From assembly GCF_001424875.1 (NCBI RefSeq), contig NZ_LMCT01000072.1:22706-86705 (forward strand): DNA of 64,000 nucleotides. Reading direction: 5' to 3'. A model generated the notes under the pieces. It was not told the origin of the DNA, ran no database searches, and was given only the letters and a program-made list of their open reading frames with translations. Source of the DNA: Kitasatospora sp. Root107. Its GTDB lineage: Bacteria > Actinomycetota > Actinomycetes > Streptomycetales > Streptomycetaceae. The translations under genes were made by a program, and so were the position numbers. This document shows positions 35,050-43,557 of this stretch, in pieces. Numbering within the stretch: position 1 is the stretch's first letter; every line of letters starts with the position of its first letter.

Positions 35050-36572
35050 ACCGCCGTACCGTCCTGATAGCCGCAGCCGCCCTGGGCATGGCCGGCTGCG
35101 CCTCGACAAGCAAGGCCCCTTCCGCCGAGACCGCGACCCCGAAGAACGGCGGCCGGCTGCGGGCGATCTTCGCCGGCGGTGGCACCAACGAGACCCTCGA
35201 CCCGCACCTGAGCAACCTGTTCGTGGACGCGGCCCGGGCCAAGGCGCTCTACGACAAGCTGGCCGACTCCGGCTCCGACCTGGCCGCCGTGCCCCGGCTG
35301 GCCACCGGGTGGGAGCCGAACGCCACCCTGGACGTGTGGACCGTCAAGCTGCGCAAGGCGACCTTCCACGACGGCCGCCCGGTCACCGCCGAGGACGTGC
35401 TGTACAGCTACCGCCGGATCACCGACCCCAAGCGCGCCTTCCGGGCGAAGGCCTCGCTGGAGCCGGTCGACCTGGCCGCCAGCCGGGCCGTCGACGAGGG
35501 CACGGTGGAGTTCAGGCTGAAGCGCCCGTACGCCGAATTCCCCAACGTGCTGGCCGCGTTCGGCGCGTACATCGTGCCGAAGGACACCGAGAGCTTCGCC
35601 GAGCCGGTCGGTTCCGGCCCGTTCAGGTACGTCTCGTTCAAGCCCGGCAGCTCACTGCTGGTGAAGCGCAACCCCGACTACTGGGAGGGCGCCCCGCACC
35701 TGGACGAGCTGGAGATCCTGATCGCCAACGAGGAGTCCGCCAGGGTCAGCGCACTGCTCGGCGGACAGGCCGACTACGCCCACGAGTTGAACCCCGCCAC
35801 CGCCCGCGTCCACGAGGGCCGGGGCAAGGTGGAGGTGATCCGGCTGCGGAACAGTGCCATGCAGGGCTTCGTGATGAAGACCGACCGGGCGCCGTTCGAC
35901 GACAAGCGGATCCGGCAGGCGTTCTTCCTGATCGCCGACCGCAAGGAGCTGGTCGACGGCGCGCTGTCCGGCGCGGGTGAGGTCGGCAACGACCTGTTCG
36001 GCAAGGGAGCGCAGTACTACCCGAGCGAACTCCCGCAGCGCACCCAGGACTTGGCGAAGGCCCGAGCGCTGCTCAAGGAGGCTGGGCAGGAGGGCCTCAG
36101 GGTCACCCTGGACACCTCGCCGGTGGCCGCCGGATTCGTGGAGGCGGCGGGCATCTTCAAGGAGCAGGCGGCGAAGGCGGGTGTCACGATCGAGGTCAAG
36201 GTCGGCAACAAGGACACCTACTGGAAGGACATCCTGGACGGCGGCGTGCTGGCCTCCTACCGCTCGGGCACCATGCCGATCGAGTCGCACCTCTCCCAGC
36301 GGTTGCTGACCAAGTCCACCACCAACGCCACGCACTGGAAGCAGCCCGACTTCGACGACCTCTACCTGCAGGCCCAGTCCACCGCGGACCCGGCCGCGCG
36401 CACGGCGATCTACCAGCGGATGCAGCGTCGGCTGTACGACGAGGGCGGCTTCCTGATCTGGGGCTTCGCGGACTGGATCGTGGCCACGGCGCCCACGGTG
36501 CGCGGGGTCGCCAAGGACGCGCCGGCCAACACGCTCGACTGGGCCCGCTTCGACCGGACCTGGCTGGCATGA
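35046..36572 (+). CDS. ABC substrate-binding lipoprotein, peptide/nickel family 5
   Basis: A 508-aa protein from GTG 35046. The signal peptide MNRRTVLIAAAALGMAGC ends in a lipobox Cys at 18. Family 5 landmarks are WTVKLRKATFHDGRPVTAEDV, VGSGPFRYVSFKPG, LLVKRNPDYWEGAPHLDELE and FDDLYLQAQSTADPAAR. Members bind di- and oligopeptides, nickel or metal-metallophore complexes. As part of a complete importer behind biosynthetic genes, the likely ligand is the metal-loaded product. Confidence 0.9.
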   Translation: MNRRTVLIAAAALGMAGCASTSKAPSAETATPKNGGRLRAIFAGGGTNETLDPHLSNLFVDAARAKALYDKLADSGSDLAAVPRLATGWEPNATLDVWTVKLRKATFHDGRPVTAEDVLYSYRRITDPKRAFRAKASLEPVDLAASRAVDEGTVEFRLKRPYAEFPNVLAAFGAYIVPKDTESFAEPVGSGPFRYVSFKPGSSLLVKRNPDYWEGAPHLDELEILIANEESARVSALLGGQADYAHELNPATARVHEGRGKVEVIRLRNSAMQGFVMKTDRAPFDDKRIRQAFFLIADRKELVDGALSGAGEVGNDLFGKGAQYYPSELPQRTQDLAKARALLKEAGQEGLRVTLDTSPVAAGFVEAAGIFKEQAAKAGVTIEVKVGNKDTYWKDILDGGVLASYRSGTMPIESHLSQRLLTKSTTNATHWKQPDFDDLYLQAQSTADPAARTAIYQRMQRRLYDEGGFLIWGFADWIVATAPTVRGVAKDAPANTLDWARFDRTWLA

Positions 36573-37507
36573 CCCGATCCTGGTTGGGCCGCCGGCTGCT
36601 CCTCGGGGTGGCGCAGTCGGCGGCCGTGCTGGTGCTGGTCTTCGTGCTCACCGAGGCACTGCCCGGAGACGCCGCCGTCGCCCTGGCGGGGGACAACCCC
36701 GACCCCGAGCGGATCGCGCTGATCCGCTCGGCGATGGAACTCGACCGCCCGGCCCTCGAACGCTTCCTCGGCTGGCTCGGCGAACTGCTGCACGGCGACC
36801 TCGGTCGCTCGCTGGTGACCGGACGACCCGTCAGCGGCTACCTGGCCGACGGCCTCGGGGTCACCCTGCTGCTGGCCGCGCTGACCCTCGCCCTGCTCGT
36901 CCCGCTCGCCCTCTGGCTGGGCATGCTGGCCGCCCGCCGGGAGGGCTCCAGGCTGGACCGGCTGATCAGCTCGGCGACCCTCGCGGTCTACGCCGCACCG
37001 GAGTTCGCGCTCGGCATGCTGCTCAGTACGGTGCTGGCGCTGCGGCTCGGCTGGCTGCCACCGACCGCCGTCGGCGGTGTCGCAGCCGACCCGGCGGTGC
37101 TGGTGCTCCCGGTGCTGGTGCTGCTGGCCCGGCCGGTCTGTTCGATCAGCCGGCTGGTGCGGGCCGGGATGATCGAGGCGCTGGCCCGGCCGTACGTCGC
37201 CCAGGCCCGCCGCTACGGCGTACCGGAGTGGCGGGTGCGCTGGCTGCACGCGCTGCCCAACGCCTTGGCCCCGGCGGCCCAGCAACTCGCCAGGACTTGT
37301 GACTGGCTGCTCTGCGGGGTGGTCGTGGTGGAGGCGCTGTTCGTGCTGCCAGGTCTGGGCAGCGTGCTGCTGGACGCGGTGGCGGCCCGGGACGTGCCCG
37401 TGGTGCAGGGCCTGGCCGTGGTCTTCGCGCTGCTCACCGTCGTGCTCAACCTGGGCGCCGACCTGGTGGCCCGGCGGTTCGCCCCCCGGACGGAGCTGAC
37501 CCGATGA
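36569..37507 (+). CDS. ABC permease, DppB/NikB type
   Basis: A 312-aa protein from ATG 36569. Starts with a membrane helix and the family segment FVLTEALPGDAAVALAGD; the core has five more helices and the coupling loop MIEALARPYVAQARRYGVPE plus VVVEALFVLPGLGSVLLDAV. It pairs with the next permease to make the channel and overlaps both neighbours by 4 bp. Confidence 0.92.
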   Translation: MTRSWLGRRLLLGVAQSAAVLVLVFVLTEALPGDAAVALAGDNPDPERIALIRSAMELDRPALERFLGWLGELLHGDLGRSLVTGRPVSGYLADGLGVTLLLAALTLALLVPLALWLGMLAARREGSRLDRLISSATLAVYAAPEFALGMLLSTVLALRLGWLPPTAVGGVAADPAVLVLPVLVLLARPVCSISRLVRAGMIEALARPYVAQARRYGVPEWRVRWLHALPNALAPAAQQLARTCDWLLCGVVVVEALFVLPGLGSVLLDAVAARDVPVVQGLAVVFALLTVVLNLGADLVARRFAPRTELTR

Positions 37508-38304
37508 CCCGCAGCCGGTACGCCCTCGGGGCGGCGCTGGTCGCGCTGCCGTTGCTGCTGGCACTGTTCGGACCGCTGCTCGCGGGCGAGGCCGGGCCCC
37601 GGTCGGTCTCCTTCACCCAGGGTGCGGGCCACTGGCTGGGCACCGACTTCACCGGACGGGACGTCTGGCGCCAAGTCCTGCTCGGTGGACGGCCGGTGGT
37701 GCTGGTGGCACTGTCCGCCACCGCGCTCGCGTACGCCGTCGCGCTGCCGCTCGGGCTGGCCGCCGCGCTCACCCGGCTCGGCTGGCTGGAGGAGTTGCTG
37801 ATGCGGCCGCTGGACGTGCTGCTCGCGGTGCCCTCGCTGATCCTGGTGCTGCTGGTGGCCGCCGCGCTGGAGCCGGGCCCGGTCGGCCTCACGGTGCTGG
37901 TCGCGGTGGTCGCGGTGCCGGACGCGGCCCGGGTGGTGCATGCCGCCGCCGTCGAGATCGCCGCCCGCCCGGCGGTGGAGGCGCTGCGGATGCACCGGGA
38001 GTCCTGGGCCAGGATCGCACTCGGCTACACCACCCGCGAGCTGCGCCGCACGCTGGCCGCCGACGCGGGCACCCGGCTGGTCGGAGCGCTCTATCTGGTG
38101 AGCACGGCCGCCTTCCTCGGCGTCGGGGTGGCTCCGGACGCGGCCGACTGGGCCGTGATGGTCGACCGTAACCGCCCCGGCCTCGACCTCCAGCCCTGGG
38201 CGGTGGTGATCCCCGCCGTGCTGATCGCCGGGCTCTCGATGGGGGCCAACCTGCTGTTCGACGCGGCGCTGCAGCGGCGCCCGCTCAAGGGAGTTGAACG
38301 ATGA
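37504..38304 (+). CDS. ABC permease, DppC/NikC type
   Basis: A 266-aa protein from ATG 37504. It has the GTDFTGRDVWRQVLLGGRP segment typical of DppC, membrane helices (VALSATALAYAVALPLGLAA) and a coupling loop around AVEALRMHRESWARIALGY. It forms the second half of the importer channel. Confidence 0.91.
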   Translation: MTRSRYALGAALVALPLLLALFGPLLAGEAGPRSVSFTQGAGHWLGTDFTGRDVWRQVLLGGRPVVLVALSATALAYAVALPLGLAAALTRLGWLEELLMRPLDVLLAVPSLILVLLVAAALEPGPVGLTVLVAVVAVPDAARVVHAAAVEIAARPAVEALRMHRESWARIALGYTTRELRRTLAADAGTRLVGALYLVSTAAFLGVGVAPDAADWAVMVDRNRPGLDLQPWAVVIPAVLIAGLSMGANLLFDAALQRRPLKGVER

Positions 38305-39662
38305 CGGCACCGCTGGTCCAGGTGACCGACCTGCGGGTCGAGGTCGGCGGCCGAACCCTGCTGGACGGCGTGCACCTGCGCGCGTACCCCGGCCGGGTGA
38401 CCGCCCTGCTCGGAGCCTCGGGCTGTGGAAAGACCACCACCGGCCTGGCACTGCTCGGCGAGTACCCCGAGGGTGCGAAGGTGTCCGGCACGGTGCTGAC
38501 GCCGGCCGGGGCGGTCGGGTACGTGCCCCAGCACCCGGCCACCGTGCTCAACCCGGCCCGCCGGATCGGCGCCCTGCTGGGAGAGTTGGGGCCCCGGTCG
38601 GCCGTCGAGGACGCGCTCCGCCGGGCCCGGCTGGACGACCCCGCCGCCGTGTTGCGGCGCTTCCCGCACCAGCTTTCCGGTGGGCAGCAGCAGCGGGTGG
38701 TGATCGCTCAGGCCCTGTTGTTCGGGGCCAGGGTGCTGGTCGCCGACGAGCCGACCACCGGGCAGGACCCGGAGACCAAGCGGCACCTGGTCACCGAGCT
38801 GGCCGCGCTGGTGCGGGACGGCCTGGCTCTGGTCCTGCTCAGCCACGATCTGGACGTGGTACGGGAGTTGGCTGATGAGGTGGTGATGCTGCGCGGCGGC
38901 CGGGTGGTCCGGGCGGGTGCCTGGGACGAAGTGCCGGCGGTCAGCCCCCGTCGGTCCGCCGAACCGACCGCGCCGGTGCTGGCGGCACGTCACCTGACGG
39001 CCCGCCACCCGGGCGGCGCGTTGGCACTGGCCGATGTCACGCTCACCCTCGGCGCGGGCGAGTGCCTCGCCCTGACCGGCCGCTCGGGCAGCGGGAAGAC
39101 CACCCTGGGTCGCTGCCTGGCCGGCCTGCACAGCGCCTACCAGGGCACGGTCACCCTGGACGGGCGCCCGCTGCCGCGCAGCCTGCGTTCCCGCAGCCGG
39201 GCCGAGCTCGCCGCGGTCCAGTACGTCTTCCAGGACGCCCGGGCCGCCTTCGACGAGCGCCGCCCGGTGGCCGGGCAAGTGGCCAGGGCGGCGGTCCGGC
39301 TCGGCGGTCTGGGCCCGGCGGAGGCCGACGGGGCAGCGGCCAGGTTGCTCGCCGAGCTGGGCGTACCGACCACCGGCCGGCCGGCCGAACTCTCCGGCGG
39401 TGAGCTGCAACGGGCGGCACTGGCCCGGGCGTTGGTGGCCAACCCGCGCGTCCTGGTCTGCGACGAGATCACCTCGGGTCTCGATGCGCTGAGCCGCCGC
39501 CTGATCCTGGACCACCTGGCCGGGCTGCGTGACCGGACGGGTCTGGCGCTGCTGCTCATCACCCATGACCGGGCGGCGGCCGACATCCTGGCCGACCGCA
39601 CGCTGGACCTTCAGACAGTCCCCAGCGGCGGAGTGTCGGGTTCCCTGAGCACGGCCAGGTAG
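38301..39662 (+). CDS. ABC ATPase with two fused nucleotide-binding domains (DppD-DppF)
   Basis: A 453-aa protein from ATG 38301 with two ATPase domains in one chain. The first has Walker A GASGCGKTT, signature LSGGQQQRVVIAQ and Walker B VLVADEPTT. The second has Walker A GRSGSGKTT, signature LSGGELQRAALAR and Walker B VLVCDEITS. It energises the importer and closes the operon. Its last 52 bp overlap the end of the convergent aat-like gene, a close-packed boundary suggesting the two transcription units arose or moved together. Confidence 0.9.
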   Translation: MTAPLVQVTDLRVEVGGRTLLDGVHLRAYPGRVTALLGASGCGKTTTGLALLGEYPEGAKVSGTVLTPAGAVGYVPQHPATVLNPARRIGALLGELGPRSAVEDALRRARLDDPAAVLRRFPHQLSGGQQQRVVIAQALLFGARVLVADEPTTGQDPETKRHLVTELAALVRDGLALVLLSHDLDVVRELADEVVMLRGGRVVRAGAWDEVPAVSPRRSAEPTAPVLAARHLTARHPGGALALADVTLTLGAGECLALTGRSGSGKTTLGRCLAGLHSAYQGTVTLDGRPLPRSLRSRSRAELAAVQYVFQDARAAFDERRPVAGQVARAAVRLGGLGPAEADGAAARLLAELGVPTTGRPAELSGGELQRAALARALVANPRVLVCDEITSGLDALSRRLILDHLAGLRDRTGLALLLITHDRAAADILADRTLDLQTVPSGGVSGSLSTAR

Positions 39663-40291
39663 CGCTCGCGCGGCAGCAACTCGGCGCCCAGCGAGCGGAT
39701 GTGCGGGCTGTCCCACTGGGCGTCCAGCAGCCGGCCGCCGACCGCGCCGAACCGGGCGCCGAGATCGGCCAGGACGGCGGTGCCCGCTCCCGGCCGGCGG
39801 TGGAACATCGAGTCCAGGCTGAGCACCGGCCCCACCTGGATCCCGTACGCCCCGCCGACCAGCTCGTCGTCCTCCCAGACCTCCCCGCTGACCGCTCGCC
39901 CGTCCCGGTGCAGTTCGCGCAGTGCGGCCGTCAACTCGTCGGTCAGCCAGACGGGTTGGCGGTCGCGGCGGCACTCCTCCAGGACCCGGTCGAAGGCCTG
40001 CCCCACTGTGCAGCGCCGGCGCGGCCCGGCCCGCAGGCGGTTCACCGGCAGCACCGGCCGAGGGTCGGGCGACCACCAGGCCAGCGCATACGGGTCGTCC
40101 CCACCGACCAGAGTGGCCGGACCGTCCGCCCAGCGTGCCTCGTTGAAGGCGGCCAGGACCGGATCGGCCGCCGGGAAGGGGAACAGCCCGGCCCGGTAGG
40201 CGCCGAGCAGGGTGCGGGCGTCCAGCGCCCCGCCGAAGGCCACAGGAGCGTCGGCGGGTGCGTCGGTCAGGTCCAACTCCTCCCACCACAC
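39611..40291 (-). CDS. aat: Leucyl/phenylalanyl-tRNA-protein transferase homologue
   Basis: A 226-aa protein from ATG 40291 of normal Aat length. It keeps family motifs AGLFPFPAADP, LAWWSPDPRPVLP, PVWLTDELTAALREL, EVWEDDELVGGAYGIQVG, SMFHRRPGAGTAVLADL and WDSPHIRSLGAELLPR. Aat moves Leu or Phe from tRNA to a peptide N-terminus. It begins 7 bp after the NRPS stop on the same strand, so it is co-transcribed with it. It probably adds an amino acid from tRNA to an NRPS-derived amine, as proposed for the tRNA-dependent peptide system in a metal-related island of S. lividans 66, rather than serving only in N-degron turnover. Confidence 0.85.
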   Translation of the reverse strand: MWWEELDLTDAPADAPVAFGGALDARTLLGAYRAGLFPFPAADPVLAAFNEARWADGPATLVGGDDPYALAWWSPDPRPVLPVNRLRAGPRRRCTVGQAFDRVLEECRRDRQPVWLTDELTAALRELHRDGRAVSGEVWEDDELVGGAYGIQVGPVLSLDSMFHRRPGAGTAVLADLGARFGAVGGRLLDAQWDSPHIRSLGAELLPRERYLAVLREPDTPPLGTV

Positions 40292-40298
40292 GGGCGGT

Positions 40299-43200
40299 TC
40301 ACCTGCTCGCGGTCGGCGGGTCGAGGTAGCCGGAGCCGATCAGGTTCCGCAGGTAGCGGTCCAGCAGTGCGCCGTCCACCGGCGGGAACTCCACCCCGCT
40401 CCCGGCCAGGTCGGCGTCCACTCCGGACCGGTCGAAGCGCGGGAAGGTCCGGCGGAAGTACAGCTCGCTGACGGTCAGTTCGGGCCGCCCCGCGCAGCGG
40501 TCCACGAACAGCGGCAGGAAGGGGGTGGCCGGGTGCTTGGGGTGCTCGGCGGCGTACCGGGCGAACCGGCGCACCCACGCCTGGTACGGGAGCTCCTCCA
40601 CCGGGTAGCCGAACGCCCGTAGCCGGGCGGTGAGTTCGCCGAGCAGCGGGTGCCGGGGGTTGGTCAGGTGGTACGCCTGCCCGGTGGCCTCGACGTGGGT
40701 GGCGAGGTAGGTCACCGCGCGGGCGAAGCTGTCGGCGGGCAGGAAGTCCATCGGCAGGTCCACGTCGGGCGCGCACCCGGTGTCGGCGATCAGCCGGATC
40801 AGTGCGCAGATCTCGGTGGTGCTGTTCATCGCGCCGGTGGCCTGGTCGCCGGTGACGTCGTTCAGCCGGTGCACGGCCACCGGCAGACCGGCCTCGGCGG
40901 CCTGCCGCAGCAGCTCCTCGGCGACCCACTTGGTCTCCGCGTACCCGACCGAGAGGTGCCCCGGGTGCCCCAGCGGGGTGCGCTCGGTGACCTGCCGGAC
41001 ACCGGCCGCCCCGTAGCCGGCCAGCACCGACATGCTGGACAGGTGGTGCAGCGGGACGGCCCGGGAGTGCCCGGCCAGCCGGACCAGCTCGCGGGTGCCG
41101 CCGACGTTGACGGCGCTCAACTCCCGGTACGGATAGATGAAGTTGACTCGGGCGCCGCAGTGCAGGATCAGGTCGAGTCCGTCGGCCAGCTCGGTGAACC
41201 GACGCTCGGTCAGCCCGAGCAGCGGTGCCCCGAGGTCGCCGGGCTCGGGCACCACCCGGCCCGGCGCCACGCCGTCCAGCGGGTCCCGGAGCAGGTGGCG
41301 CAGCCCGGCCGCGCGCAGCCGGTCCAGCGCCTGCCCGGGGTCGGTGTCGCGGACCAGGCAGTGCACGGTGGCGTCGGTCTCCCGGAGCAGGGTGTCCAGC
41401 AGGTGCGAGCCGCAGTAGCCGGTGGCCCCGGTCAGCAGGATCGCGCCGGGGCGGCGCCAGTTCGGCACCGGCCCGCCGTTGCTCCTGATCGGTACCCCGA
41501 GCTCGGCCTCGCCGACGAAGTCGGGCGGCGGGTCGCCGGCCGTCAGGGTCCCGGCCCGGGCCGCCTGGGTGTTGCGGGCGAACGCGGCCAGCGTCGGTTC
41601 GGCCAGCAACGCACGGGTGAGCGCCCGGAGTTGACCGACCCCGATGCCGAACATGATCCGGGCCCTGGCCAGCATCTCGGTGGCCAGCAGCGAGTCGCCG
41701 CCGATCCGGAAGAAGTCGTCCCCGGGATGCACCTGCTCCAGGTGCAGCATCCGGGCCCAGAGCTCGGCCACGCCGGTGCCGACCGGGGTGAGCGGCTCGG
41801 CGGCGGCCGTCGGTGGTGGCGGCGGGGGAGCGGTGGAGAGCAGCAGGCCCTTGCGGTCCAGCTTGCCGTTGTGGTCCAGCGGCAGCTCGGCCACCTCGGC
41901 CAGCCTGGCGGGCAGCATCCAGCCGGCCAGCCGCTCGGTCAGGAACCTGCTCACGTCCTCGGGCGGGACCGGGCCCGCGGTGGTGTAGAAGGCGGCCAGC
42001 GCCCCGTCCTCCGGCACCACGGCGGCCTGGTCCACCGCCGGGTGGTCGGTCAGGGCCGACTCCACCTCGGCCGGATCGACCCGGTAGCCGCGGATCTTCA
42101 CCTGCCGGTCGAGCCGGCCCAGGCACTCCAGCTCGCCGTCCGCCCGCCACCGGCCCAGGTCCCCGGTCCGGCACATCCGGGCGCCCGGCTCGGCCGCGTA
42201 CGGGTCGGGCCGGAACAGCTCGGCGGTCCGGCCCGGCTGCCGCCACAGGCCGAGCGCGACGCCGGGGCCGCCGATGAAGATCTCCCCGGGGCGTCCGGGC
42301 GGGACCGGCCTGAGCTGCTCGTCCAGCAGGTGCACGGTGGCTCCGCCCACCGGCCGCCCGATCGGCGCCGGGGTGCCGGGCGAGCCCGCCAGCAGCTCGG
42401 GGCGCAGCGCGCAGAGGGTGGAGGTGATGGTGGTCTCGGTGAGCCCGTAGGCGTTCAACAGCTGGACCCCGGGCCGTCGCCGGAGCCAGCGCCGGCAGTC
42501 CCCGGGCCGTACGGTGTCGCCGCCGACGATGACCAGCCGCAGGTCGCCCGGTGGCGCCGGGTCGCGCTCGGTGGCGTTCTGGAACTGGTGCCAGTACGCC
42601 GGGGTCAGGTCGGCCACGGTGATCCGGTGTGCCCTGAGCCGGTCGGCCAGCACCACGGTGGCGCCGCCGATCAGCGGTGCGAAGACCTGCTCCAGCGAGG
42701 TGTCGAAGCCGAGCGCGGCCAGCTGGAGCACCCGGTCCGCCGGGCGCAGCCCGTACGCCTCGACCAGCGCGGTCAGCACGGTGGCGAACGAGCGGTGACT
42801 GACCATCACGCCCTTGGGCTCGCCGGTCGATCCGGAGGTGTAGATCAGGTACGCCGGGTCCTCCGGCCCCGGGACGGGCAGCGGGCCGCCAGGATCCGGA
42901 CCGTCCTCGACCACCATGGCGCGGTCGGTGAGCTCGCGGTGGTCCCGGTCGGTGAGCACCGGGTCCGCCCCGGCGTCGGCGATCAGCCGGTCCAGCCGGC
43001 GCTGCGGCAGCGCGGGGTCGAGCGGCAGGAAGGCGGCGCCGGACCTGAGCACGGCGAGCAGCGCGACCACCATGCCGGGGCTGCGGTCATGACAGACCGC
43101 CACGGTGTGCCGCGCTCCGACACCACGGGCGACCAGCCGCCGGGCCAACCGGTCCGCGCGCCGGTCCAACTCCGCGTAGTCGAGCGTGCCGTGTTCCGAA

Positions 43201-43448
43201 ATCACCGCAGGATGACCGGGAATCAGCCGGGCCCTGGCCCGGACCAGTTCCGGCACGGAAATCTGCGCGGAATCGGTGGAACGCGGGCGGATATCCGTCC
43301 ACAGAGCGTCGACGGCCGTTGTACAGTCGGCCAACGCCGCTGGTCGTCCCACCTGTTGCCAGCCTGGCGGCAACTCGCGAAGGCTCGGCCAGATCGAGTA
43401 CTGGCCGCGCGAGTTCACCACCGTCACGTGCAATTCACGGTCCGCCAC
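40299..43448 (-). CDS. Single-module NRPS: MbtH - adenylation - carrier - thioester reductase
   Basis: A 1049-aa protein from GTG 43448, with GGGAG 7 bp ahead; TTG 43472 is also possible. Residues 1-57 are an MbtH-like domain (VNSRGQYSIWP, PPGWQQVG, WTDIRP) fused in front. The A domain (about 65-535) has LIYTSGSTGEPKG, NAYGLTETT, CRTGDL, GRLDRQVKIRGYR and NGKLDR. The carrier domain has FFRIGGDSLL (Ser586). The reductase has LLTGATGYCGSH (671-682) and YAETK (836-840). There is no condensation domain. Predicted pocket residues D-T-E-A-I-G-A-I-T-K hint at a basic amino acid. The expected product is a reductively released amino aldehyde or alcohol. Confidence 0.92.
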   Translation of the reverse strand: MADRELHVTVVNSRGQYSIWPSLRELPPGWQQVGRPAALADCTTAVDALWTDIRPRSTDSAQISVPELVRARARLIPGHPAVISEHGTLDYAELDRRADRLARRLVARGVGARHTVAVCHDRSPGMVVALLAVLRSGAAFLPLDPALPQRRLDRLIADAGADPVLTDRDHRELTDRAMVVEDGPDPGGPLPVPGPEDPAYLIYTSGSTGEPKGVMVSHRSFATVLTALVEAYGLRPADRVLQLAALGFDTSLEQVFAPLIGGATVVLADRLRAHRITVADLTPAYWHQFQNATERDPAPPGDLRLVIVGGDTVRPGDCRRWLRRRPGVQLLNAYGLTETTITSTLCALRPELLAGSPGTPAPIGRPVGGATVHLLDEQLRPVPPGRPGEIFIGGPGVALGLWRQPGRTAELFRPDPYAAEPGARMCRTGDLGRWRADGELECLGRLDRQVKIRGYRVDPAEVESALTDHPAVDQAAVVPEDGALAAFYTTAGPVPPEDVSRFLTERLAGWMLPARLAEVAELPLDHNGKLDRKGLLLSTAPPPPPPTAAAEPLTPVGTGVAELWARMLHLEQVHPGDDFFRIGGDSLLATEMLARARIMFGIGVGQLRALTRALLAEPTLAAFARNTQAARAGTLTAGDPPPDFVGEAELGVPIRSNGGPVPNWRRPGAILLTGATGYCGSHLLDTLLRETDATVHCLVRDTDPGQALDRLRAAGLRHLLRDPLDGVAPGRVVPEPGDLGAPLLGLTERRFTELADGLDLILHCGARVNFIYPYRELSAVNVGGTRELVRLAGHSRAVPLHHLSSMSVLAGYGAAGVRQVTERTPLGHPGHLSVGYAETKWVAEELLRQAAEAGLPVAVHRLNDVTGDQATGAMNSTTEICALIRLIADTGCAPDVDLPMDFLPADSFARAVTYLATHVEATGQAYHLTNPRHPLLGELTARLRAFGYPVEELPYQAWVRRFARYAAEHPKHPATPFLPLFVDRCAGRPELTVSELYFRRTFPRFDRSGVDADLAGSGVEFPPVDGALLDRYLRNLIGSGYLDPPTASR

Positions 43449-43494
43449 CTGTGGTCTCCCGGTGTGCTTCAAGCCCCCCGTGAACTGTTCTTCG

Positions 43495-43522
43495 AATATA
43501 CGCCGTCAGGTATTCTGGTCAG
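43495..43522 (-). promoter_or_regulatory. Putative promoter of NRPS-aat operon
   Basis: On the minus strand CTGACC (43517-43522) and TATATT (43495-43500) are separated by 16 bp, 47 bp before the GTG start. No clear Zur-like palindrome is seen in this 109-bp divergent region, so control may differ from that of the plus-strand operon. Confidence 0.4.
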
Positions 43523-43557
43523 GATTCCATTGAGGTTCCCCCGCCCCAGAGGCTGCG

